This document shows positions 1 through 7,814 of a stretch of 64,000 bases of DNA, piece after piece. The position numbers and the translations under genes are program-made. Origin of the DNA: Deltaproteobacteria bacterium (GTDB lineage Bacteria > Myxococcota > Kuafuiibacteriia > Kuafuiibacteriales > Kuafuiibacteriaceae); the NCBI GenBank assembly GCA_016703535.1, contig JADJBV010000001.1, forward strand, positions 6,500,001 through 6,564,000, given 5' to 3'. Numbering within the stretch: position 1 is the stretch's first letter; each line of letters opens with the position of its first letter. The notes under the pieces are model-generated. The model had not been told where the DNA came from. It made no database searches and saw only the letters and a list, made by a program, of their open reading frames with translations.

Positions 1-1791
1 GGGGCAAAAGCCGATCGCCAGGTCACCACGTCGCCGAGCCGCGCTCATCACTTCGGCGAAGGTCGCTTGGCCATCGGGCACGTAATAGCGCCGGGGCCGC
101 ACGAACACGCCACAACCGGTCATGTCCAGGAGCTCCCGGTAGGCGGGCACGATCTCGGGATCGACCGCGGCTTGCGCCAACATCATGGCCACGACGTCGG
201 TGCTCACCAGAAAATCATCGAGGGTGCTGACGATCTGCTGCCCCAAGATCGGATCCCGAACCTCGGTCACCACCCGCCGCACCGGCCGCGGATCACCCCC
301 GCGCCAACGTTGCCGGAGCTGAAGCAGGAGGGTGACAGCGCTGGCGTCTCCATCGGGATCTTGTTCGTCTTCACAGCCCAACAAGATCACCCCGTCGGCC
401 TCGGCCAAGGCGGGATCACCGGGCAAACCGAGGGCACCCGCTTGCTCCACGTGCCGATCGACCCGGGCCCGCTGACAACGGGCGGAGGCCTGCGACAAGA
501 GCGACTCTTCTTCGGGCCGTAGGATCGGGCAGCCCAACTTGATGGTGGAGCCCACCGGCAAAACGCGATCGAGCTCCTCGACCAGCCGGCCCAAGGTCCG
601 GTTGAAGCCGAGCACGCTGATGGTCTCGGGGAGGGCGTGATCGCTGATCTGGAGCCGGTCGACCGGCGGCGGCGGCGGCAGTGACCCTTCGGCGCGAAAG
701 TGACCCTGCTCCTCTTGCAGGATCACCAGCCGATCGTCGACGCGCAACACTTCACCGTCGGGCGGTGCCAGCTGATAGCGGTGGTCCCCACGGCGCAGGC
801 CGATCAAGATCCCACCTTCGATGCGCGCGTGGGCTTCGCCGAAGGTGAGCCCGAAGAAGCCCGGCGGCGGGAGCTCCAGGTAAAGTTCGGATCCGGCGAA
901 GGACAAGAGCTCCCGCAAGGCCAAGTGCACCGCGCCGTGGCGCACCGACTGGGCCAAGATCCGGGCTACGATGTCGTCGGCCGCGACGAGCTCGATCGGG
1001 AGCGCCCCTTCGCCGACCAACCCCGGCGCTGCGACCAACGCCAGCAACTCAGCGTGGTGGGCCCGGCGGCACTCGATCACCACCTTGGTCTTGCACACGG
1101 GGCCGATCACGCGGCGCAACGCTAGGAGGGTCGAGGTGGTGAAACGCAGGGCGGCTTCGTCGTCGAGATCAGGCGGCGGCACCACCAAGATCACGCCGGC
1201 CCGATCGGCCCGGACCCGCAACAACGCCGCCTCGGATCGCGGATCTCCGGTGCGGGTCAGGAGCTGCAGGTGACTCCCGGGCAACCGGGCGGTGTCCCGC
1301 AGGGCAGCCTCTTGGCGTCGCTTCTCCTCGTGGGCCAACACGACCAAGGTCAGGCGGCGACGGCTCCTGGCCAGCTCCCGGGCGATCAGCGCCACCTTGG
1401 GATCGAAGCCCAACACCAAGAGGTGCCCCACCTCCACCACCGGGCTCTGACCCAGGCGAAGGTCGGCGATGCGTTCGCCCAACTTGGAGGCGATGGCGCC
1501 GATGGTCAGCGACACCACCAGGATCCCGCTGGCGGTGATCCCCACGGCGAGCAGCCGGCGCGCCCAGCCCACGTCCCCGGCCATGGTCCCGCCATCGAAG
1601 AAGCGGGCCAAAGACCACCAAAAAGCGTCGGACTCGAGTACGCCGGTGGCGGATCCCAACCAGGCCCACGAGGCGACCAAGGCCGAGGTCAAGATCAGGA
1701 GCCCGGCCAGCTGCCGAAGCGGCGACCAGGCGACCGACCGATCCAGCCGATAAAGCAGCCACGCCTTCAGGGCCAGCCACTGACGCCGCAC
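1..1791 (-). CDS. CASTOR/POLLUX-like ion channel with RCK-type cytosolic domains (3' end cut by window edge)
   Basis: The minus-strand frame opens at a GTG (1791), the first start after a TAG stop, and runs off the left edge, so 597 codons are present and the C-terminus is missing. Near the N-terminus are two hydrophobic segments (about residues 26-45 and 82-104) flanking a short FFDGGTMAGDVG stretch that looks like a pore loop. Then comes the family hallmark LRLGQSPVVEVGHLLVLGF, followed by long alternating alpha/beta sequence typical of regulator-of-K+-conductance folds. Proteins of this family form tetrameric cation channels; in plants they work at the nuclear envelope in symbiosis signalling, and the roles of bacterial members are little known. 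It would sit in the inner membrane with a large cytosolic ligand-sensing ring. No SD-like sequence is obvious before the GTG. Confidence is good for the family and low for the ion carried. Confidence 0.8.
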   Translation of the reverse strand, partial: MRRQWLALKAWLLYRLDRSVAWSPLRQLAGLLILTSALVASWAWLGSATGVLESDAFWWSLARFFDGGTMAGDVGWARRLLAVGITASGILVVSLTIGAIASKLGERIADLRLGQSPVVEVGHLLVLGFDPKVALIARELARSRRRLTLVVLAHEEKRRQEAALRDTARLPGSHLQLLTRTGDPRSEAALLRVRADRAGVILVVPPPDLDDEAALRFTTSTLLALRRVIGPVCKTKVVIECRRAHHAELLALVAAPGLVGEGALPIELVAADDIVARILAQSVRHGAVHLALRELLSFAGSELYLELPPPGFFGLTFGEAHARIEGGILIGLRRGDHRYQLAPPDGEVLRVDDRLVILQEEQGHFRAEGSLPPPPPVDRLQISDHALPETISVLGFNRTLGRLVEELDRVLPVGSTIKLGCPILRPEEESLLSQASARCQRARVDRHVEQAGALGLPGDPALAEADGVILLGCEDEQDPDGDASAVTLLLQLRQRWRGGDPRPVRRVVTEVRDPILGQQIVSTLDDFLVSTDVVAMMLAQAAVDPEIVPAYRELLDMTGCGVFVRPRRYYVPDGQATFAEVMSAARRRGDLAIGFCP

Positions 1792-1860
1792 CCCTGGACC
1801 CTAGCCCGGGCCCCCAGCCCCGAAAACAAAAGGGCCTGGGGAGGGTGGCCCAGGGCCCGT

Positions 1861-1896
1861 CGGTTTATGACGCATTGTGCAATGCAACATAAACCG
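1861..1896. promoter_or_regulatory. Nested palindrome, candidate operator or hairpin upstream of the MFS gene
   Basis: Arms CGGTTTATG (1861-1869) and CATAAACCG (1888-1896) are exact reverse complements. Inside lies a second palindrome, GCATTG-TG-CAATGC (1872-1885). Two unpaired bases on each side separate the two stems. It lies in the 217-base divergent gap between the channel gene and the MFS gene and is A+T-richer than its surroundings, as expected for a regulator-binding site. No T-tract follows, so a terminator is less likely. Confidence 0.5.
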
Positions 1897-2008
1897 ATTG
1901 ACGGGGGAAAACGGGATCTATTAAGGCTTTTTGCGTGGTTCTGGCCCCCCTCCCCTGGGGGACCCCCACTGAATGCTGCTCCGCACAAGGAGCTTCGAGG
2001 AGACCGTG

Positions 2009-3286
2009 ATGACCCAAGCCGCCTGGTGGCGTGAGCCGACCAAACCTCAGTGGATCTCTTTCACCGCCGCCTGGCTCGGCTGGGTGCTCGACGCCTTCGA
2101 CTTCACCATCTTCCTGCTGGTGATGCCGGAGATCGCCAAGGAGTTTGGCGTCACCCACAGCTCCACCGCCGGCGCCATCACCTTGACGCTGCTGGTGCGG
2201 CTGGCCGGTGGTTATTGCGCGGGCCTCGCGGCCGATCGTTGGGGTCGCAAGTTGCCCCTGATGTTCTCCTTGCTCTGGTTTGCGGTGATGGACGGCTCCA
2301 TCGCCTTCGCCGGCTCCTTCACCACGGTGTTGGTGCTCCGGACCTTGTTCGGCTTCGGCATGGGCGCCGAGTGGACCGCGGGCACGACCTTGGCGATGGA
2401 GAACTGGCCCAAGCGGAGCCGCGGCATCGCCTCGGGTGTGCTGCAGGGGAGCTGGGCCGTCGGTTATTTGATCGCCGGCTTGGTCGCCGGTTGGGTGGTC
2501 CCGATCTGGGGATGGCGCGCCCTCTTCATCATCGCCGCGGTCCCGGCCCTGTTGGTGTTGCCGATCCGCATGTGGGTCCCGGAGAGCGAAGAGTGGGAAG
2601 CCCGAAAAGCCCAGGACAAGGCCGAACACAAGGCGACCGTCCCCGTGCTGCAGAAGGCGATGATGCCTCGGCTGATCTGGGCCTCTTTGGTGATGGCCTT
2701 CGGCTTCGGCAGCTACTACGGCCTCACCGGTCTTCACGCCACCATGCTCAAGACCCAGTTCAGCTTGGACGGCACCGCGGTCGGCACCATCGTGGCCCTC
2801 TTCAACATCGGCATGATGGTCGGCGCGATCGCGTGCGGCGTCACCGCCAGCAAAAAGAGCGTGGTCATGGCCGTGACCGTGCCGGCGATCTTGGTGTTGC
2901 CGGCCTTGCCCCTCTACGTCGGGATGGTGCCGGGCCTGTTGGGCGTCGGCGCGTTTTTGGGCGGGGCCTTGGGCGCGGGGTATTCGGGCGTGACCCCACT
3001 GCTCCTCACCTCGTTGTTCCCGGCCGAGCTGCGGGCTCGGGCCGTCGGGTTGGTGTATCACGTGGGGGCCTTTGGGGCGGCCTTCGTGCCCATGGGCATG
3101 GCGGCCTTCGCCGAGACCACCGGCACCGGCTTGGGTCAGACCATCGCCTTGGCCGTCGGGATCTCGCAGCTGGGCCTGGCGGCGTTGATGATCTTCCGCC
3201 CCAAGGCCATGGCGGCCCTGGGCAGCAGCGAAGGCACCACCGGCGCCATGATGGCCGGCCCCTCGACCGCGACCGAAGCACATTGA
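2009..3286 (+). CDS. MFS transporter (organic/sialic acid:proton symporter-like)
   Basis: The product has 425 residues and about 12 hydrophobic segments, typical of the major facilitator superfamily. The first helix starts WLGWVLDAFDFTIF, with the D-x-x-D pattern seen in the aromatic/organic acid and sialic acid (NanT-like) branch. The loop 2-3 motif is present as GLAADRWGRKLPLM, and a long acidic/basic cytosolic loop follows helix 6. It should import an organic anion with protons across the inner membrane; the substrate cannot be read from sequence. An in-frame ATG 36 bases upstream has no ribosome site, whereas the chosen ATG follows GAGGAG at a 6-base distance. The palindrome at 1861-1896 may control it. 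Confidence 0.85.
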   Translation: MTQAAWWREPTKPQWISFTAAWLGWVLDAFDFTIFLLVMPEIAKEFGVTHSSTAGAITLTLLVRLAGGYCAGLAADRWGRKLPLMFSLLWFAVMDGSIAFAGSFTTVLVLRTLFGFGMGAEWTAGTTLAMENWPKRSRGIASGVLQGSWAVGYLIAGLVAGWVVPIWGWRALFIIAAVPALLVLPIRMWVPESEEWEARKAQDKAEHKATVPVLQKAMMPRLIWASLVMAFGFGSYYGLTGLHATMLKTQFSLDGTAVGTIVALFNIGMMVGAIACGVTASKKSVVMAVTVPAILVLPALPLYVGMVPGLLGVGAFLGGALGAGYSGVTPLLLTSLFPAELRARAVGLVYHVGAFGAAFVPMGMAAFAETTGTGLGQTIALAVGISQLGLAALMIFRPKAMAALGSSEGTTGAMMAGPSTATEAH

Positions 3287-3317
3287 CCCCGGCCCCTGCA
3301 TTCGGGAAGGTCGGTGG

Positions 3318-3830
3318 GTGAGCGCGTCCGTCACCGCCGACAGCCCGGAGGCGAAGAAGCTCCGCCGTTACCTCAGCAGCGGGCCGCTCTTGCGCGCCTA
3401 CCTCACCGCCAAGTTGCCGATGGCCGCCCTCGCCGGCCTCAAGATCACCGAACTCGACGGGGAACGTTGTGTGGTCACCGTGCCCTACGGCTGGCGCACC
3501 CAAAACCCCTTCGGCTCGATCTACTTCGCCGCGTTGAGTATGGCCGCCGAGCTCTCGTGCGCCGGTTTGGCCTTGACCGCCGCCAAGGCCGCGCCCCGGA
3601 CCGTTTCGGTGTTGCCGATCCGCATGGAGGGGGACTTTGAGAAGAAGGCCACCGGCCTGACCCGCTTCACCTGCGCAGACGGGGCGGCCCTCTACACTGC
3701 GGTCAACGACGCCCTCCGCACCGGCCAAGGCGTCACCTGCGTCACCAAAACCGTGGGCCAAATGGACAACGGCACCACCGTCGCGCGGTTCCAGTTCACG
3801 TGGTCGTTCAAAGAAAAATCCTCGCGCTGA
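3318..3830 (+). CDS. DUF4442-type hotdog-fold protein (putative acyl-CoA thioesterase-like)
   Basis: The 170-residue protein has the pattern of the DUF4442 branch of the hotdog superfamily: an N-terminal helical stretch, then HGG-like core strands seen here as NPFGSIYFAALSMAAEL, and a C-terminal strand ending in TWSFKEK. Hotdog proteins of this kind resemble PaaI thioesterases, but the substrate is unknown. The start is a GTG (GTG AGC GCG) 31 bases after the MFS stop. The 3' end overlaps the next gene by 31 bases in another frame, which suggests co-transcription and coupled translation with the hydrolase. Confidence 0.7.
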   Translation: MSASVTADSPEAKKLRRYLSSGPLLRAYLTAKLPMAALAGLKITELDGERCVVTVPYGWRTQNPFGSIYFAALSMAAELSCAGLALTAAKAAPRTVSVLPIRMEGDFEKKATGLTRFTCADGAALYTAVNDALRTGQGVTCVTKTVGQMDNGTTVARFQFTWSFKEKSSR

Positions 3831-4816
3831 TCGGCCTTTGTGGGTTGGCCTGCGCCAGCCCCCCGGCGCCGCCACTACGGCCTGAGCTCGAACGTCGGGC
3901 CCAGCCCCCGCTGATGGCCGCCACCCCGACGGTTGCGGTCGTTCGCAAGACAACTTGCGATCCGCAGCTGTTGCCCCGGGAGGAGCTGCGGGTGCCGAGT
4001 GCGCCCGGGATCGAGATCTTCGTGACCCACGTGGCCGCCCCCGAAAGGCGGGGCGCGATCGTCTTGACCCACGGCGCTGGGTCTCCGTCGTCGGCGATCT
4101 GGGATCTGCGGACGCCCGGCTATTCGGTGTTGGGCCACTTGGCCTGCCGGGGCCTGGACACCTGGGCTTTGGACGTGCGCGGCTTCGGCGGCTCGAGTAG
4201 GCCCCCTAAAAACACCATGGTTCGGGCCCTGGACGTGGTGCCGGATGTCCGAGCGGTGATCGCCCTGGCCCAGAAGCGCTCCCAAGTTTTGCAAGTTGAC
4301 TTGCTGGGCTGGTCTTGGGGCTCGGACGTCGCCGCCGCGACCGCTGGCGTGCACCCCGAGTTGATTCGACGGCTGGTCTTGATCGCCCCGGTCTACGATC
4401 GACGTTGGCCGACTCGGCACTCCCTCGATCCAACCTGGAAGAAGGTGGAGCGCGCCGACTTCGACAAGTACCACGACCCGGCCATCGAGGAGCGGGTGGT
4501 CCTGGACGAACACGTGGCGGCCTTGTTCCGCTTCGCCGACGAAAACGGTGAGCTCTATCTGCCGAGCGGGCCCTACCGGGATCTCTACGGCCCCGACGCG
4601 CCGATCTGGGATCCCAAGTCGGTGAAGGCCCCCACCTTGTTGGTGCGAGGCGAAAAGGACGCTGCCTCCCAAGCCGAACCGGTGGCCCGGCTGTTCCAAG
4701 CCTTGGGATCAACGCGGGTGGTGGGGGTGGAGCTGCCGGGAGAAGGTCACTTCCCCTTCCGCAGCAAACGTCACCAGGCCCTGCTCCAGGCCTTGGACGC
4801 CTTCCTGAGCGACTGA
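3800..4816 (+). CDS. Exported alpha/beta-hydrolase (serine hydrolase)
   Basis: The 338-residue protein starts with a hydrophobic signal segment containing GLACAS, a marginal lipobox, followed by a Pro-rich linker. The alpha/beta-hydrolase fold covers about residues 60-335: oxyanion-hole HGAG (91-94), nucleophile elbow GWSWG with Ser172, and the C-terminal GEGHFPF supplying the catalytic His. It is probably a periplasmic or lipid-anchored esterase/lipase; the substrate is not evident. The GTG start lies inside the upstream DUF4442 gene, and the two overlap by 31 bases. Two copies of the GCAAG-N4-CTTGC palindrome lie inside this gene. Confidence 0.75.
   Translation: MVVQRKILALIGLCGLACASPPAPPLRPELERRAQPPLMAATPTVAVVRKTTCDPQLLPREELRVPSAPGIEIFVTHVAAPERRGAIVLTHGAGSPSSAIWDLRTPGYSVLGHLACRGLDTWALDVRGFGGSSRPPKNTMVRALDVVPDVRAVIALAQKRSQVLQVDLLGWSWGSDVAAATAGVHPELIRRLVLIAPVYDRRWPTRHSLDPTWKKVERADFDKYHDPAIEERVVLDEHVAALFRFADENGELYLPSGPYRDLYGPDAPIWDPKSVKAPTLLVRGEKDAASQAEPVARLFQALGSTRVVGVELPGEGHFPFRSKRHQALLQALDAFLSD
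3943..3960. repeat. Dispersed palindrome copy (TCGCAAG-ACAA-CTTGCGA)
   Basis: Perfect 7-bp arms around a 4-base spacer, within the alpha/beta-hydrolase gene. It is one of seven perfect copies of GCAAG-N4-CTTGC in this window (see findings). Confidence 0.6.
4291..4304. repeat. Dispersed palindrome copy (GCAAG-TTGA-CTTGC)
   Basis: Perfect 5-bp arms with spacer TTGA, within the same hydrolase gene. The identical 14-mer recurs at 40032-40045. Confidence 0.6.
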
Positions 4817-4833
4817 ATTGCCGAGGCCGAGGC

Positions 4834-5307
4834 TCAGTTGAAGACCAGGTCGAAGAGCACCCGGACCTGAGTTTCACCCGCGTCGTTGACGGTAAAGACG
4901 TTGGTGATGGGCAGGGTCACGGGATCGCCGGCGTCGGGATCTCGGGTGGTGGCTCCGTTGCCGTCGACGTCGAAGAAGCCGAGGAAAACGTATTCGGTGC
5001 CGAGCTCGAAGGCCGGCGTGCGGAAGGAACCTTCGCTGGTCGCGGCGTTGCGGACGTCGACCGCCACGTTGATGTCGCTGGCCTGTTCAGCAGCGCCGGT
5101 CCGGGGGCCGGTCAAGGACACGTCCTCCTTGAGGTACACGGAGCCGTACACCTGGCCGTTGGGCGGATCGGTGATCCGTCCTCGGGTGTCGTCGGTGATC
5201 GCAAACCGCAACACCGCGGTGCGAGCGTTGGGATCGACCGCCGGATCTTCGCTGCCGCAGGCGCTGGCCAAAAGGCCCAGGAGGGCTACTCCGCCGACAC
5301 TTCGCAT
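4834..5307 (-). CDS. Small secreted lipoprotein, function unknown
   Basis: The 157-residue protein has a short signal peptide ending LLASAC, a usable lipobox with Cys at about residue 17, and an acidic linker. The rest looks like one beta-sandwich: it contains FLGFFDVDGNGATTRDPDAG, a Ca-binding-like Asp-rich loop often seen in myxobacterial envelope proteins. No enzyme motif is visible. Its start overlaps the end of the upstream copper monooxygenase gene by 22 bases, so the two are probably one transcript and may work together at the outer membrane. The family is unrecognised. Confidence 0.7.
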   Translation of the reverse strand: MRSVGGVALLGLLASACGSEDPAVDPNARTAVLRFAITDDTRGRITDPPNGQVYGSVYLKEDVSLTGPRTGAAEQASDINVAVDVRNAATSEGSFRTPAFELGTEYVFLGFFDVDGNGATTRDPDAGDPVTLPITNVFTVNDAGETQVRVLFDLVFN

Positions 5308-6206
5308 TGGATCTGGTCCTCACTCCCCGCGGTGTAGCCGAAGGCCGCGCACATCTCTTCCGGATAGGCCAACTCCTTGTCGCCCAGGTTTTTCCAGGCA
5401 CAGGTGGTCCGGAGGATCGAACCCGCCGCGACCCGGCGCGGGTTGGTCAAGAAGAGCTCGACGGGCGGCGCGTCTCGGTAGTCGGCCACCCACTTCTCGA
5501 CGTTGTACATGAGCTCGAGGTTTTCGGCGTCGTTCCCCATCTCGATCTTCATCCAGGCCCCGTGTTCGTGCATGTGACCGCCCAACACCAACACGTCGAT
5601 GTCGTGAGGGATCACGCAGTCGAAGCTTTCGATCACCTCACTCCCATCGGCCGGCAACCGGAAGCGGGCGCTGGTGGTGCCCATGGTGGTGGCCCAGTTG
5701 GTCACGTCGGCCATCGGGATCTTGTGCAGGCGCGCGTAGTCCCGCACCAACAGCGGCTTCAGCCCGGTGTTGACGTAGTGGAACTGAAACACCATCGGAG
5801 TTCGAGGCGGCACCCGCACCGCGTAGCCGTCGGGGATTTCGGTCTCGGGGAGGATCAAGGTCCGGTACTTGGACATGTCGGCGGCGTCGGTGCAGTCCTC
5901 CAAGGTCCCGTCGGGTTGAGGTTCTTTGGGCGACAACATCACCACGTGGTGACCGAAGGGCCCTTGTTCGGTGTCGAGGAAGTCGATGGCGATCTCTTCA
6001 GCCGGCGAGGCCAAGTGAAAGCAGGCCATCTTCTCTTCACCGGGCTGAATCGTCAGCTCGGGCGCGATCACATCGTAGTAGGCCGGATCCGGCGCCGGGC
6101 CCGGGACGCGCACGTCCCGCACCTCGACCATGGTCGGATCCGACTCGTTGCCACAGGCCAACGGCCACACCACCAAGGTCCAAGCAAACTTCTTCATTCG
6201 TCCCAT
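5286..6206 (-). CDS. Copper type II, ascorbate-dependent monooxygenase-like lipoprotein (PHM/DBH fold)
   Basis: The 306-residue protein keeps the metal ligands of peptidylglycine and dopamine hydroxylases in the right order: HH at 86-87 (GPFGHHVVM) and His143 (QFHYVN) for the CuH site, then His211 and His213 (GGHMHEHG) and Met285 (EEMCAAFGYT) for the CuM site. Such enzymes hydroxylate C-H bonds using O2 and ascorbate; the bacterial substrate is unknown. The N-terminus, with VVWPLACGNE, suggests export and perhaps lipidation. The chosen ATG follows AAGAGGTG; an upstream extension to 6263 lacks support. It is followed, with a 22-base overlap, by the small lipoprotein gene. Confidence 0.8.
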   Translation of the reverse strand: MGRMKKFAWTLVVWPLACGNESDPTMVEVRDVRVPGPAPDPAYYDVIAPELTIQPGEEKMACFHLASPAEEIAIDFLDTEQGPFGHHVVMLSPKEPQPDGTLEDCTDAADMSKYRTLILPETEIPDGYAVRVPPRTPMVFQFHYVNTGLKPLLVRDYARLHKIPMADVTNWATTMGTTSARFRLPADGSEVIESFDCVIPHDIDVLVLGGHMHEHGAWMKIEMGNDAENLELMYNVEKWVADYRDAPPVELFLTNPRRVAAGSILRTTCAWKNLGDKELAYPEEMCAAFGYTAGSEDQIQCEVSAE

Positions 6207-6303
6207 CACGACACCTCTTCCCGCGGGCGGAGAACACCATGGTGCCCTTGGCACCACAACCATCCATTCGACCGACCGGCGCCGTTTGCGGCGTTGGATA
6301 CCG

Positions 6304-6717
6304 TCAGTCTGTGTAGATGAAACGCATCGGCAACTCGACCGCTGCGTTCAGGCTCAGGGCGACCGGACAACTTCGAGCGATGGCCTCGAGGCGTGCGCGG
6401 TGTTCGAGCGACAAGGACGTCGGCAACTCGATCTCCAAGCTCAAGCGCGCGATCTTCCGCGGGGGTTCGGTGGTCATCTCTTTCACCACCTTTCCTCGGG
6501 CGCGGCTGAATTGGATCCCCTCTTTGGGCGCCTTGATCGCCATGGTGGTGATGGCGCAAGACGCCAAAGCCGCGCCCACCAGATCCGTCGGTGAAAAGGC
6601 CTCGCCTCGGCCTTCGTTGTCCTTGGGCGCGTCGGTCTCGATCCGCGCGCTGGAGGGTTGGTGGGACAGGGCGCAGTGCAGCTGGCCCTGGTAGTCCACG
6701 GTCATGGTGACGCTCAT
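6304..6717 (-). CDS. OsmC family peroxiredoxin-like protein
   Basis: The 137-residue length fits the OsmC/Ohr family. The two reactive cysteines are in their family contexts: Cys54 in LASCAITTMA and Cys117 in ARSCPVALSLN. These proteins reduce organic hydroperoxides in the cytoplasm with a thiol donor; some YhfA-like members have other roles. The sequence FSPTDLVGAALASC matches the broader OsmC/YhfA class rather than classical Ohr. The gene overlaps the upstream Mut7-C/hemerythrin gene by 4 bases (ATGA type), so the two are translated together, which suggests a shared oxidative or oxygen-linked stress role. Confidence 0.88.
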   Translation of the reverse strand: MSVTMTVDYQGQLHCALSHQPSSARIETDAPKDNEGRGEAFSPTDLVGAALASCAITTMAIKAPKEGIQFSRARGKVVKEMTTEPPRKIARLSLEIELPTSLSLEHRARLEAIARSCPVALSLNAAVELPMRFIYTD

Positions 6718-7697
6718 GCTGACTCCTTGAAGGTCGCGCCGACCATGCGCTCCAACAGCTCGAGCTTCTCCTCTTCACCGAGGAGACGCTCCAGCGCCGG
6801 GTACAGGTATTGGCGCTCCCGCAGATCGTGATGCTCGAGGAGGTCAGCGAACACCTTCTCCCGGTCCAGCAGCTTGAGGCATGCCACCGGCAGTTCGCTC
6901 TTGCCCACCTCGGCCAACCCCGCAAGTGCGCCTTCGAGGCGCAATAGGTGACCCAAGATGTTCTGGTGTTCGGCCCGGAACACCGTAGGCCCGGCGCCCC
7001 GTTCGTAACCTTCGGCCGGCGGGTTGGCCTCGTAGGGCGGCAACACCAGGTCTTCTTCGTCGGCCAAGTGCCGATTGAGGAGGGCCGCAAAATGACGAAA
7101 GGCCCGGGTCGCTTCGGACAGATCCGTGCGCATCAGGGCCAAGCGATGCCGGAGCAGCAGGACCTCCAGGGCCTGGTGAAAGTCGAGCAGGGGCTCCAAA
7201 CGTTGGAGCCCTTGTTCGGGCTCGGCCTCTTGGTTGGGCTCCAAGATCAACGGTGCACCTTCCAAGCTGGCGATCAGATCCCGCATCGCCTCCACGTGGG
7301 TTCCCTCCCAGTAGATCTTGGCGCAGCGATCGCAGCGATAGATGGGCGAGGTGCCGGCTTGGATCGCCGGAGGCAAGTTGCCGACCTCCCGGCGATCGAC
7401 GACCACCAAGGTCCCGTTGTCCTCCACGCAGCGAGAGAACTGGCGCTCCACGGTGAGGCCGAGCGCGGTCAAGACCTGACGGGCCTGGTGGAAGGGGTAG
7501 TTGCTCTCCACGTGTAAGGCCTGGCTGGCTCGGCCGAGCAACTTCTTGTCCCGGGTCAACAACACCCGATCTTCGGCCTGAGCCCGGGCCAAGATCTCGT
7601 CGGCATCGCCGTCTTTGCGGTACTCCACATCCTGCCCGGTCATCCTCAGCAACCGCGCCAACTTCCCCAACATCCGATCCGCGTACAGCCGAGTCAT
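6714..7697 (-). CDS. Mut7-C (PIN-like RNase) / hemerythrin HHE fusion protein
   Basis: The 327-residue protein has two parts. Residues 1-150 match the Mut7-C family: start RLYADRMLGKLARLLRM, acidic residues D7, D30/D32 and D50 of the PIN-like site, then a zinc-ribbon-like region with C90, C122 and C125. The usual second Cys of the first pair is replaced (RCVEDNG), so the zinc site is incomplete. Residues 165-325 match hemerythrin HHE: H174/H184, H210 with E214/E215, H244, H289/H290 and E294 can supply a di-iron site. The ATG at 7697 follows a strong GGAGGTGAG; the longer frame upstream runs into a repeat and is not used. Mut7-C proteins are putative RNases, and hemerythrins sense or bind O2 or NO. 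The fusion suggests an oxygen- or NO-controlled nuclease (inference). Confidence 0.75.
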   Translation of the reverse strand: MTRLYADRMLGKLARLLRMTGQDVEYRKDGDADEILARAQAEDRVLLTRDKKLLGRASQALHVESNYPFHQARQVLTALGLTVERQFSRCVEDNGTLVVVDRREVGNLPPAIQAGTSPIYRCDRCAKIYWEGTHVEAMRDLIASLEGAPLILEPNQEAEPEQGLQRLEPLLDFHQALEVLLLRHRLALMRTDLSEATRAFRHFAALLNRHLADEEDLVLPPYEANPPAEGYERGAGPTVFRAEHQNILGHLLRLEGALAGLAEVGKSELPVACLKLLDREKVFADLLEHHDLRERQYLYPALERLLGEEEKLELLERMVGATFKESA

Positions 7698-7728
7698 CTC
7701 ACCTCCGCACCCAACCACAGCCGTTATC

Positions 7729-7800
7729 GTGATCGTGGCCGTGGCCGTGGCCGACGGCCGCAACCGGATCGTTCACGGCCACGGCCACGTTCACGATCAC
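7729..7800. repeat. Long inverted repeat between PIG-L and Mut7-C/hemerythrin genes
   Basis: Arms at 7729-7752 and 7777-7800 are complementary over about 24 bases with two mismatches. They are built from GTGGCC units around a 24-base loop, so the minus-strand transcript could form a strong hairpin between the deacetylase stop and the next gene. No U-tract follows. It may be a factor-dependent terminator, an mRNA stabiliser or an attenuator. Confidence 0.5.
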
Positions 7801-7814
7801 GGGGGAGAGGGGGG

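Noticed and set aside
3006..3953. 315-residue minus-strand frame over the hotdog protein
   Set aside because: Shadow frame with His/Arg/Gly-rich product; plus strand genes overlap it fully.
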